From contig CM027377.1 of NCBI GenBank assembly GCA_015680905.1, positions 58,425,501-58,489,500 of the forward strand: a stretch of 64,000 nucleotides of DNA. The letters run 5' to 3'. The position numbers and the translations under genes were made by a program. Shown one piece after another: positions 11,395 through 21,370 of the stretch. Each line of letters opens with the position of its first letter. Position 1 is the stretch's first letter. The notes under the pieces were generated by a model that saw only the letters and a list, made by a program, of their open reading frames with translations, searched no databases and had not been told where the DNA came from. Source of the stretch: Coptis chinensis. Its lineage: Eukaryota; Streptophyta; Magnoliopsida; Ranunculales; Ranunculaceae.

Positions 11395-11944
11395 CTTGGA
11401 AATAGAGAATTGTATCGAAGAATAATCGATTGGTTTCAGAATTTTTATGATTCTTTGTAAAATCTTGAAACGGTGTAAAAAATTTAGTGTGGTTTCCTAC
11501 AAATTGGAAACAGAGAATTGTATTGAAGAGTTTTATTTACTCACTTGCATTTATAACGAAGCAAAGAATGCCACCGGAATAATCGACTGGTTTCGGAATT
11601 TTTTCTGATCGACTGGTCATCTTCATAGAATTGGTAGCAAAGTGTTTGATTTGAACTTTCGAGCTTAACGGGCTTTAATTGGGAATATCAAGAACGAAGA
11701 ATACGAACGAACGGTTATTTTTTTTTTAGTGGGGAAACCATGAAGCGGTGTCTGTCTATTTTCTGAAGATGTTGAGTTTTATAGTCGTGGGAAATAATTT
11801 AAATTACCAATTTACCCTTTGAACGTGAAGTGTAGAAATTTCATGGGTGAAATTTTTGGATACCCTTTTGGACCAAAAGATTGGATTAAAACTGAAAATA
11901 TGGAGACTAATAAACGGGGGTGAGTTTTCCCATTATATATAAAA
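11395..11944. other. Non-coding, includes possible Helitron A 5' end
   Basis: No gene is seen beyond the cyclase fragment. The minus-strand sequence starting at 11944 (TTTTATATATAATGGGAAAA, then CTCACCCCC) resembles plant Helitron 5' ends and abuts the CTAG of the neighbouring element. Confidence 0.4.
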
Positions 11945-11980
11945 CTAGTTTTCGAACCCGTCCTACGAACGGGTGCCGTT
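11945..11980 (-). other. Helitron-type 3' terminus (hairpin plus CTAG)
   Basis: On the minus strand ACCCGT and ACGGGT form a stem around TCGTAGG, followed by TCGAAAACTAG and T. The geometry is canonical for a Helitron 3' end. Confidence 0.65.
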
Positions 11981-14980
11981 ATATATTATATATTATTTTG
12001 GAAAATATTTGCAACTATGCAGAGTTATGAGATATAAATATTATATTGATCTTGTAACGTGAAAACCCCACTCACCATAAAAATAAAGAATCCCTTCAAC
12101 TTTTTTTTTTTTTTTTTAATAATAGGCGTTTGATCGAAGTTTTTGAGAATGCCAAATTAGGCGAAAGATCATATTGCACCTAGTTGAATAGCTAGGCATT
12201 CCCAATCGATCGAATATAATTTTAAATAGTAATCAACCGAATCAACGTTAAAAGTTCCACTTATGTGGTTGGGAGCGTTAAATTGCCCCTTGTAACCTAT
12301 TAAGCTCCAAAATATGTATATTCTTTATTCGTTGTTAAGAATATCAATTCCCTTGAGACTGTGTGGGAATTACTACAAAATTATGGTCGTTGCAATGGAA
12401 ACAATCTTTTCTAACATCATACTAACCCATGAAGTACTTTCGTTTATGCTTAGGACCCTCAACTTCAGATTCAATTATTTAAAGTTTTAAACTCTTCCAT
12501 CTCATAATGGTATTCTTAACACCTGCCTGAGAGCATCTTTAATGGTAAGATTTGAAAAACACCAAATTTTTTTACCAAACAATTAAACACCAAACAACTT
12601 CAGCCCATACATCAAAAATTCGACACCAAATTACGCTGTTTTGGATAAACCGCGCCAAAATAGCTAAAAATGCAAATTTAATCAACTTATTGTTATGGTG
12701 TATATATCAAGCATTTAGTCTCACATGGGCTTATTGATATTCTTCTTTATTAAGCATGCATGTTAGCTGAAATTCATTTCTAATTCTAGCAGCAGACATA
12801 TAGACGTATAGTTGGTTTCATGATTCCAAATGTATGTCCTTTTGGCCATGGGTTAATCTGGATTACGCATGCATTGAACTATAATTGTTTAAAATATAGT
12901 ATTCATAATCAGTCTAAACTTTTACAACATATATTGTACTACAGAAAGCCATACACGTAATTATCATTCCATTTCTGATAGAGTAGTATATTTGGTTATG
13001 GCAATAAGTTTATCTCTCTAGTTATGCTTGATTAATATAAATGCATATGTATAGAATGAAGAGTAAGTTGATTTTATGTATTTTTTTTTTATTGTTTTAT
13101 AGGTATTCTTGGAATATTTTTCTCAATGGAAGAGTAAGTTGATTTTTTTTTTGTTTTATCTGTTTATTTTTATCAAAGTTTGTACTGAAGTAAATTTTTA
13201 TTTTTTAGTAATGTATTTGTCTCAATTTTTTTGTTTTGTAGGGATTGTGCTTGTAAATTTATGATGTTTTTTTAATTGTCCAAAAGATATCTGGCTGGCA
13301 AATAAGTATGCTTTTGATAACACAGAAAAGATTTATGTGTTCGATTATTTTGAATATCTGATTAAAACGTGGTGACAGTAATCGATATATAAATAGTGAA
13401 ACTCAAAAGTTGGTTCTAAGTATGAAAAGCCAATTGAATGAGTATGTATTTTTTTTTTTAAATCTAATTTTATAATTTGAATAATTTTAGTTATAACATT
13501 ACTATTTTTTTTTTCTTAAAGTGATTGTGTTAGCTTTCCTGCTATAATGTTGTTTTCCAAAAAAGTTCGAGTGGAGAACATACAAAATTATTATGATAAG
13601 AATTTTGATTGAATCAGTTTTCTGTAGTGTGTGAATTTTTTGGTTGAAGTTATTAGGAAGGAAGAACTTCATCATTTTAAAACAAAAAACATTGAAGAAC
13701 TTTATGATGAAGGAAATTGTAGTGGTTGGAATGTGAAGACTAAAAAAAGATGAAGAAGAAGTTGTTGATAGGTAATTTTGTTTTATCACATATATTTTTT
13801 GCTTTGTTTACAGTTTAATTAATATATGATCATGTTTTTATTTTTTATGTTGCTCTTTCACTTCATTTTGACATGAAATCTATGTGCCAAATCAACCCAT
13901 CGTCATCGTCATGTTGCCTCATGCATGTACTGAAGTACGCTATAGTGACACCACCCCATGTGCCCATGAAGCCTCCCGTGGCGAAGCCACAATATATGTG
14001 CCAAAACATCCTTTATTGAAGTTGTGTCCACTACCTCTAGTATTTTTACATCACTTCAAATAGTGAAGCCGTCGAACATGGGCAAGCTTTAGGTGTATCC
14101 TCCAGTGTACCCAATGTTCTGACAATACTCATCCAATTGCATCTGACATTCATTTATGAAATTTTCTTCCTTGCTTCTTAGTTCGCTAACCTTATTAACG
14201 TACAACATATGTTGTGTATGTTTAGGCTTATTACAGAACCAATATAGATAGCTCTAAAAAGAGATGGCTAGTCTACCTATTCATAATTTCTAGAGATGCC
14301 CAGGACCAAGTTACATACTTCATATGTTGTGTTGTCTTCTGGAATAATCTAAAATCTTGGACCGGACTATGTTAGTTTAAGGGATCCCTAGAGTAATCAT
14401 AGTGCAACATTGCCTCAGTATCTAAGACACCTCCAATAGTGAAGCCGTTGAACGTGGGCAAAAGTTCCTATTTTAGGCCACCACCTACACCAACTGTGGC
14501 GACTAAGTCTCCTTTATTGGTAAAGCTACCTTAGAAGTATCTTAGTTTATTAGGTCTTAGCTTTCCTAGATATGGTAGGTAATAACTAAAAAGTTGTTGC
14601 ATTAATTATTTTTCTGGCTTCAACTTTAAAATTTGCTCGTATGTTAGTTTGGGTTTTTAGGTTTCTAATTAGTGTACACATTAATGTCTTATGTTTAATA
14701 GGGTAGTATTTCCTTATTGATATCCAATCATAGTGCAACACTGCCACTTTTCCACTCTACCGGAGGTTATGGTCAATAGTCAGTATAGAGTAGTAGAAGA
14801 CCTTAACTCTCCTTCATGCCCTTGTGTAGAAGGAAATAATGATTTAATTAACAGCTGTTGCAAGATCTTATTTTATCTGTTAATTTAAAGACTTTGTAAC
14901 ACTATTTTGTTGATCCAAGTTTCTAGTCCATATTGTGTGTGTACAATTTCAGACCTGTTATTTAGACGCGCGTAAATCGA
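11981..14980. other. AT-rich DNA, no gene recognised
   Basis: About 3 kb with T-rich tracts (12100-12118, 13080-13090, 13449-13459, 13505-13513). A short phrase around AATAGTGAAGCCGT recurs at about 14057 and 14431. Neither strand gives a protein I can name. Confidence 0.5.
14620..14735 (+). repeat. Direct repeat, copy 1 (about 105 bp)
   Basis: It shares GGTTTCTAATTAGTGTACAC and the following ATTAATGTCTTA with 16790-16900 in the same orientation, about 2.17 kb apart, at roughly 85-90 percent by eye. Confidence 0.7.
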
Positions 14981-15783
14981 GAGAGTAGTACATTGATCAC
15001 CGAAACCTATCTCAAACATTTTCTCCAACCAACTCAAAGGTAAGTTATTTCCATTTACTTCTTATTCTTTCATTTAATTGTTCATATATTCTTGATTATG
15101 CTAAATTTAGAGATTACATGTCGTAAAGGTGATATCTCTGATTACTGCTTTCGTAAACTGATGATTTGGTTGACTTGAAAATAGAGTATTTGAGGTTTAA
15201 TCTTATTTTGTTTCAAGTTCAATCATATGCATTTGAGGTTTCAGAACTTTTAAGCATTTTTTTATTGCTCTAATTAAAAGTTACTGTTGATTTCAGTAGC
15301 AGGGACATTGTTTCGTGTCATAGAAAGCACTAAATATGTTAGCAGAGTTATAGAAAATCAAGTTCGGAGATTTTATATCAGCTCACATCTAATCTGATGA
15401 TATGAGCCTTAAGGAAGTTGAGCTACAGACTACAGATGATGGACTTACTACTAATGATGGTTTGCCCTCAACCATCAAGACTGAAAGTGTAGCAGACTTA
15501 TCGAGCAAAGACGTGACATGATTTATATAAGGGCGGTGGTTTACCAATTTGTCGCGTGTCGTCGAGTGTTCGAGCCCGACAAAAAGGAGAGGCTGCATTA
15601 GGATATATGGATATATTCCCTCCACTGCAGGAACTACCAAAAACTGATTTAGATAGGAGATATAATTCCAAGGATACCCCGAAGTTTGCCAAAAGGGACA
15701 TAATTCATGCAAGGACTTCTTTGCATAAAGCTGGGGTAATTGAGTTTGTTAACATTGAAGGGGAGGTATTTAGGATCATTTGA
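14981..15783 (+). pseudogene. Unidentified gene fragment with splice-like sites
   Basis: A possible leader exon ends at CTCAAAG/GTAAGTT (about 15042). A TTTCAG at about 15297 precedes a block whose ATG at 15403 opens a frame of about 40 codons (it starts MSLKEVELQTTDDG). A second open frame at 15556-15783 encodes GYMDIFPPLQELPK and KFAKRDIIHARTSLHKAG. The peptide composition looks more protein-like than chance, but I do not recognise the family. The two frames do not join cleanly. It resembles the other captured fragments in this block. Confidence 0.3.
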
Positions 15784-16211
15784 ATTCTCCAATACTATCT
15801 CAATGGCTTCAACAATATCATCGTCAAAAGGCAAGATGTGCTTTGCATGAGTGGGAGGGACTGGATCAGATAGTATATTGACCGACTCCATGTTGGTTGC
15901 ATTGTTTACTAAGTAAAACTGAGTTCTTTGTCTCGGCCTTGTTCATGTACTCAAGCTCTGGCTCCCAAATGTGAAACTGAGCCTTTTGCACTGCATGCTC
16001 GTTGTTGTTTTCACCATCAACCAAGTGCACTACTATTTCTATTGTTGAAGCAATTGACATACTTTTAACCGAATAAACTATTTCCTGAAATTGTGAGTCA
16101 TACCCTATTGTGCTTTTGGTTGTCCATACCTAGAATTTCTTAGGATTGGAGAGTTTTACATGGGTGATATGATGTGTTTAATTATTTTGGGTTCTCTGTC
16201 TTGGTCTCTAG

Positions 16212-16355
16212 GCTAATAGCTTCCAGAGGCAGGGCAGGCAACTTCGGCGAAAGATGTGGTTGGAGAACCTTCAAATGATACTGATGGTGGGAGGGGTTGT
16301 TCTTATCGTCATTGTTATACTGTGGTTGATGGTCTGCAAGGTGTTCAAATGCTGA
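16212..16355 (+). pseudogene. VAMP72-type R-SNARE last exon
   Basis: After a TCTCTAG acceptor the frame reads NSFQRQGRQLRRKMWLENLQ, then the transmembrane anchor MILMVGGVVLIVIVILWLMV, then CKVFKC and a stop at 16353-16355. This is the end of the SNARE motif, the basic patch and the C-terminal membrane anchor of plant VAMP72 proteins, which act in secretory vesicle fusion. Only the last exon is found; the longin domain and most of the SNARE motif are absent upstream. The exon itself is open and well preserved, unlike the other fragments. Confidence 0.78.
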
Positions 16356-18030
16356 CCTAACCCTGTGTTCATGGAAAATAGTGCTAAATAGAGAGATGGA
16401 ATGTGATAGCCTAGTCATATGTTTTTCCCTGTTTAACTATATATATCACTTGCACTGAGCATAAAGTGAATTGTAGTAACTGAAGTTATTTCATTAAAAT
16501 ATTACAGTTGTGTAGATATGTACTGGCTACCTCCGGTTGTCCGAAATTATATGAATGGTTGCTTCTATATATATGATTTATAGTTTTGGTTGATATCATT
16601 TTCTGCATGTTTATTTCGCGATGGTATGGTTGACCTTCACTAAATGCTTCCGCTATAAATTCGGATGTTTTTTCTTCGTATTTGAAGTTGTAACTTCGTA
16701 GTGTACATCAATTAGTGACAAACTGATTTCTTTCAATTGTTAATATTTTCACCTTAAACCAATATTTGTGCTTGATGTCAATTAAAGCTTCAACTTTCAA
16801 ATTTTTGGTCCGTTTAGGGTTAGTTTTAGGTTTCTAATTAGTGTACACATTAATGTCTTACATTTAATAGGCTAGTATTCCCTTATCAATATCCAATCAA
16901 GGGTTGTAAAACAATTGAATTGACAGTATATAAGCTAGGAGAAAGAGATGCTGAAGTAACCTTAAGTTGAAATAGCTCTCACGAGTATTGCTTCAATCTA
17001 GTTATGAGATAATGATATTGGGCTACTAAGAACAAATCTACTGGCATGTAACACCTGGACTGGGTATGCAGTTATATTTGCAACAAACAAAAATGTTGGA
17101 AGTCTATAAATTTAGCATTATGATCATCTGTATGCAATGCACAAAATACACATCCTGAATAAGCCTTGTATGCTTTTCCATGGCAATAAATTAGTCCTTA
17201 TTTGATGATGTATGATAACTGAATTAAAAGATATAGTTTCTTATAACAAAGGACTTGTAAGCAACTGCCAAAAAGAGGAGGGGTTACAAACTTAGTACAT
17301 TTATATAAATTATATAATTACAAAATTGATTTTATATTTCCATAATCCCTTAAAACTGGGATGAAGGCTAAAAGTAAAAGAGGCAGAGGGTTGGGAGCCT
17401 AATCATTTGTATTACTTATGGTACAAAAACCATTTGGGACTTCTGCAGATGCACATCGTCCCCTGTTCGATCAGCAGCCTTAGAATTGCGGTTCATGAGA
17501 TTGTTGCTATTGATACTGTATAGAGACAAATTGTAAAATTCCAATCTTGTGTCTGCACAATAATCTCTTTTTATCCCAAAATTAGGAGTGGATACTGCAC
17601 CAGGAACAAATTATAAAATTTCAAGTAGGACTGGATACTGCGACTTGAGATAGGAATTATAACATCGAAGCAGATTCTCTTTAATCAAAAGTCTGCAATT
17701 TTACAAATCTTCTTGCATTGATGGGAGAAAAAAGGGGTTTTTGAGAACAACCCAGTAAAAGGAGCATCAAATAACTATTCTCACTTTGATATACGATTGA
17801 CATTAATTAATAGATGACGATTTAGGTTGGGTGGTAGAGAAGAGAGAGTGGGAAAGAGAGATCAGTTCGTATGAGAGTCGTGGGTTTTGTTGGGTTTCCA
17901 TTTTAAGTTTGAGTTGAAGCAGTTTTTCTATCGGCAAGTTTTACTCCGGATTTATCGTAATTAGTCTGGACACGTGGACACTCTAGCTATGCTTCCTCAA
18001 TTGAGGAGGGGAGAGCTATAATATATATAT
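16356..18030. other. Non-coding interval
   Basis: No gene is recognised. It contains the second copy of the direct repeat (16790-16900) and, on the minus strand, the 5' end of candidate Helitron B. Confidence 0.5.
16790..16900 (+). repeat. Direct repeat, copy 2 (about 105 bp)
   Basis: Matches 14620-14735, including GGTTTCTAATTAGTGTACAC and the later ATATCCAATCA. Confidence 0.7.
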
Positions 18031-18098
18031 AGAGACTACGCTTAGCTAATTAATTAATAATTAATTATACAAAATAGGTAAAAGCATGGAAAGTGTTC

Positions 18099-18332
18099 GT
18101 CAAAGAAAGATTGGAACTTCAACCCCCAAGTTGGGTTGAGATCTTGTGGCGTGATGTTACACTACTGCGCCGCATCCAACCGGGTCCAAGTAAGTTGACT
18201 CCCCAACTCTTGGTCGTCAAAGATTGGAACTTCAACCTCCAAGTTGGGTTGAGATGTACGAGCGTGATGTTACACTACTCGCCTCGCACATCCAACCGGT
18301 CCAAGTAGGTTGAATCCCTAACTCTTGCTCCA
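18099..18332 (+). repeat. 117 bp tandem duplication
   Basis: Two copies starting GTCAAAG at 18099 and 18216 share GATTGGAACTTCAACC and GCGTGATGTTACACTACT. Small indels separate them. Confidence 0.85.
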
Positions 18333-18442
18333 AAATGGGGTAAAGGTCTAATAAAAAAAAACCCAATCCAATAAATTAAGTGGAAAGAATTCGGATATCA
18401 TAATTCCAATAAATTTGAGTCAAAACGACCTGAAAGGATATC
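18332..18442 (+). repeat. Dispersed direct repeat, copy 1 (about 107 bp)
   Basis: The same sequence recurs at 18724-18832 with only a few changes (shared AACCCAATCCAATAAATTAA and AGTCAAAACGACCTGAAAGG). The second copy ends exactly where the RBP45/47 fragment stops. Confidence 0.85.
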
Positions 18443-18723
18443 TTTTCCATCCTCAGAAGGTCAAGTTGCACCTCTCACTTGTCTGATATCACAGATAAGC
18501 GGACAATATATACTCCATCATTTTTAGCTTGAATGCCAATTTCTAGACTATAATCTCAGAGATAGAGAACAAAGCCGAGAGAGAAATCAGTATGGGTAAC
18601 TAATTAGTATGGTCTGATTTCCTTGTAAGCATATAAAAAATAATTCGTTTGTGTGTTTCTCCGTTTCCAAAATAATCTTGTAAGCATATTCATGCATGTT
18701 ATTAGATTTAAAATTGTTAAATT

Positions 18724-18832
18724 CCAAAATGGGGTAAAGGTCCAATAAAAAAAACCCAATCCAATAAATTAAGTGGAAAGAATTTGGATATCAGAATTCC
18801 AATAAATTTGAGTCAAAACGACCTGAAAGGAT
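18724..18832 (+). repeat. Dispersed direct repeat, copy 2
   Basis: Partner of 18332-18442. Its edge at 18832/18833 is the truncation point of the RBP45/47 fragment. Confidence 0.85.
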
Positions 18833-20202
18833 CACCAAACTGCGCAAATATTTGCCTCAGTTCCTCCTCTGTGACATTCAGGTCCAGACCACCAACGAAT
18901 ATCTGCAGTAGAAATAAGACAATCATTAACTTTTAAAGATGGGAATGAAATTCATTCAGAATATATTTACCTTGACTTACTATTGTGTTGGTAATACCAT
19001 TGTCTACATACCGAAATGGCTACACCGCCCTTGATGCCGAAAAGCGGTGTTGGATATGTTGCTGCCACAAACAAATTGAGAAATTAGAGAATTAATTTTA
19101 CTTGTAAGTTTGTCCACAACCATAAACCATCCACTAACAATCTCACGAGGCACAAAAGCGTGCAATGGACGGTATGGCACAATGCTTATCTTTTTTTTTT
19201 TTTATCATTACGATTGGACGGTTGAGTACTATGCATATCCGCAAACTACGTAGGACCATTTTCAAGCGAGAACTTAGCACCAATAACTCCAATGTTCAAT
19301 ACAACATAAACACCACTATAGTAGTAGTAGCGTTTCTTTCTTAGGAAAAGGATTCTTACCTTCCGGTCAAGATTATCTGATTCTTTGGAAACCAAGTAGC
19401 CTTCTTTGGAGTAAAGACTTATACGCATTGGCCTGCTGAAACAATACACCCCATTCATTTCACTCATAGCATGGTTCCTTTCCATTTCATCAGCCAGATT
19501 TAACAAATCCATAACCCTTAGAACGACCGGTGATAGGGAAATGTCACCACCTTAGCACCTCTAACAGGCGGATCTTGAGCTCGAAAAGTCTCCCGTAATA
19601 AATAATCCGTAACATCCGGTGCTAAATCCCCAACAAAAATAGAATGCTTTCGGGTCCTGCATCGGGGCGTCTTTCTCAATCCCAAAAGACGCCAATTAAA
19701 TCTAAATGGTTGGTCGGCCCGGGCATTAGTGTACCATTATATGTTTGCAAAACTCGCTCACGCCCCATGAGAAGCAAACTCCACAAAACCGTAACCCTCG
19801 GTACATTTAAGTAATCTTGTTACGTTATGATTTTTATTGACATCACCTACCAACATACTAAATATTAATTAAAACACAAAAAGATGAAATAAAAGAAGAT
19901 GGGCATTGAGTTCTTTTTACCTCTCCAGTGTGAGCAAAGCAAGTATTGAGGTAATTTTCTTCGACCCAGTATTGAAGATCACCAATCCAAAGAGTTCTTA
20001 TTTCTTCAAGAGTAGTTGGTTGGTAGTTATGATGATTGTAATTACTTGTTGGTGGTACTGACGATGTTGCTGCTTGTTGTGCTCCTCCTCCACTCATCGT
20101 CCATTGCTGCTGCTGCTGCTGCTGTGAATCAAAGATTGATAGAATGTAGTCCAAAATTTGCAACCTCTTCGTCGAGCTTTGTTGAGCAGCCAGTTGCTTC
20201 AT
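18833..20202 (-). pseudogene. RBP45/RBP47-type RNA-binding protein fragment, four exons, broken
   Basis: Minus-strand exon 1 (20202-19921) has a Q-rich start, then RTLWIGDLQYWVEENYL and CFAHTGE of RRM1, ending at a GTAAAA donor. Exon 2 (19846-19360) carries the rest of RRM1 (EGYGFVEF), the linker (ERVLQTYNGTLMPG) and RRM2 (TGRSKGYGFVK, DEMERNHAMSEMNGVYC, RPMRIS), but with several frameshifts and stops, for example just after VMSIKII. Exon 3 (19061-19012) is a short linker. Exon 4 (18902-18833) starts RRM3 (IFVGGLDLNVTEEELRQIFA) and is cut off mid-domain at a repeat. The family binds U-rich mRNA and poly(A) RNA in the nucleus. Retained introns rule out retroposition. Confidence 0.86.
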
Positions 20203-20756
20203 TTTTCTTTTTTGGGTACTCTTAGAATATCCACCTTTTAGTCGCCCTTCTTTTTCTCAGCATTAGCTTGGTTAATTTTGTCTGAGATCCAAAGTGTCGA
20301 TCAGAGAAAATGCACACCTTGAAGAGGCGGACTCAATTCTTAATCTGGAGACTCAAAGAATTAAAAGGTGAAAGTTTTGGGGTTTTGGAACTTGGATTGA
20401 GAGGAGGAATATGTGGATTAACTTTTTCTACCAAAAATACAACTTGGATTTGAGATGAGGAGAAGATGTACCAATTAACTTTGAGACTGTTTGGGCATGA
20501 TATTGTAATTAGATGTTTTTTTTTTCCTTCTACAGAGTTTGGGGTTTTCGGAGTGGATGGCGTAAAATTGAATTGTGGGTTTTTCCAAATATCTATCGCC
20601 CAGTTTTTTTAGAGTTCGGGGTTAGATTCGGGCACAAAAGAAGTAGATGAATTTTTTTAGCTCTCCCTATTTTATCGTAATTAGTTTTGCTCACGTGGAC
20701 ACTCTCAAAACTCTCCCTCAATTAATAAGGGGAGAGCTATAATATATATATAGAGA

Positions 20757-20927
20757 CTAGCCACTGTACACGTGGTACCCACGTGGGCTCTATTGAGTTT
20801 TTTTAAAAAAATTATAAACATTAAATTACTATTTTACCTCTAAAAAAAATTAAAATGACCAAATTGCCCCTGAGACGTACACTAAAACCTTGTTACTCAA
20901 TCCCCACATTTTTCTATATATTAAAGA
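20757..20927 (-). mobile_element. Short non-autonomous Helitron D
   Basis: On the minus strand it starts A/TCTTTAATATATAGAAAA at 20927 (an alternative TC at 20934 is equally possible). It ends with a hairpin CACGTGGGTACCACGTG, then TACAGTGGCTAG, with T following. Both flanking bases fit insertion between A and T. At about 171-178 bp it has no coding capacity. It abuts element C and lies about 230 bp upstream of the MIP1-like TATA box. Confidence 0.65.
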
Positions 20928-21153
20928 TTAAAGATAAGATAATATATTAACAACATCCATTTCCATGTTATATTAACAATAAAGTTTATCCCACCAATCT
21001 AAATTATACCATTTTCTTTCTTTTCACTTACCCTAGACTTCATTTCCTTTATATTCAACCCTTTTCTCTCAATCTCGATAACCATCCAACGCTCAAAACA
21101 ATATTAAAAAAAAAAAAAAAAAAAAAAATTTGGTAGATTTTATTTCCTCCTCT

Positions 21154-21161
21154 TATAAATA
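21154..21161 (+). promoter_or_regulatory. TATA box of MIP1-like gene
   Basis: TATAAATA is followed by a CT-rich leader (ACACTCTCTCTTTC), as in many plant promoters. A leader intron follows at 21246-21345 (CT/GTAAGT ... TTTTAG/GG), placing transcription start at roughly 21185. Confidence 0.65.
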
Positions 21162-21370
21162 CACTCTCTCTTTCAATCCTCCCATTCTTCTTCCTTTTCT
21201 GTCATCTCATTTTTGTTCTCCATCACTCTCTTTCTCTGTATCTCTGTAAGTATTTCTTTTCTCCGTTATATTTCGTTTATATTTTTCCGTTTCATTTATC
21301 GGCATAATTGTATTAAAAATCATTAATTTGTTTCATGTGTTTTAGGGTTCTTGATTCAATTGATTAAAAA

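Larger units (their letters stand above)
3145..11944 (-). mobile_element. Candidate Helitron A carrying captured gene fragments
   Basis: Read on the minus strand, sequence ending at 3145 has the form of a Helitron 3' end: a stem of about 8 bp with one mismatch (GCACGTGC / GCACTTGC around a 3-base loop), 11 further bases, then CTAG followed by T. A Helitron Rep fragment at 6440-7240 lies in the same orientation. The 5' end is placed at 11944 because that is where the next element's CTAG end sits and because the minus-strand sequence there (TTATATATAATGGGAAAACT) resembles plant Helitron 5' ends, although a clean TC start is not visible. Pieces of CPN20, a ZNF830-like gene and cycloartenol synthase lie inside. 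The right boundary and the unity of the element are inference. Confidence 0.45.
11945..18035 (-). mobile_element. Candidate Helitron B
   Basis: The minus-strand 5' end at 18035 reads TCTCTATATATATATTATAG and the 3' end at 11945 is a hairpin followed by TCGAAAACTAG and T. Both ends fit Helitrons, and the 5' end is nearly identical to that of element C at 20756. Inside are a VAMP72 last exon, an unidentified spliced-looking fragment near 15.0-15.8 kb and a roughly 105 bp direct repeat. No Rep-helicase is recognisable, so it would be non-autonomous. Pairing these two ends as one element is inference. Confidence 0.5.
18036..20756 (-). mobile_element. Candidate Helitron C carrying an RBP45/47 fragment
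   Basis: The minus-strand 5' end at 20756 is TCTCTATATATATATTATAG. The 3' end at 18036 has a 9 bp hairpin AATTAATTA-T-TAATTAATT, then AGCTAAGCGTAG, giving GTAG where CTAG is expected. The 12-base spacing from hairpin to end equals that of element D. The captured RBP45/47 fragment lies in the same orientation inside, with two sets of direct repeats. Confidence 0.55.
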
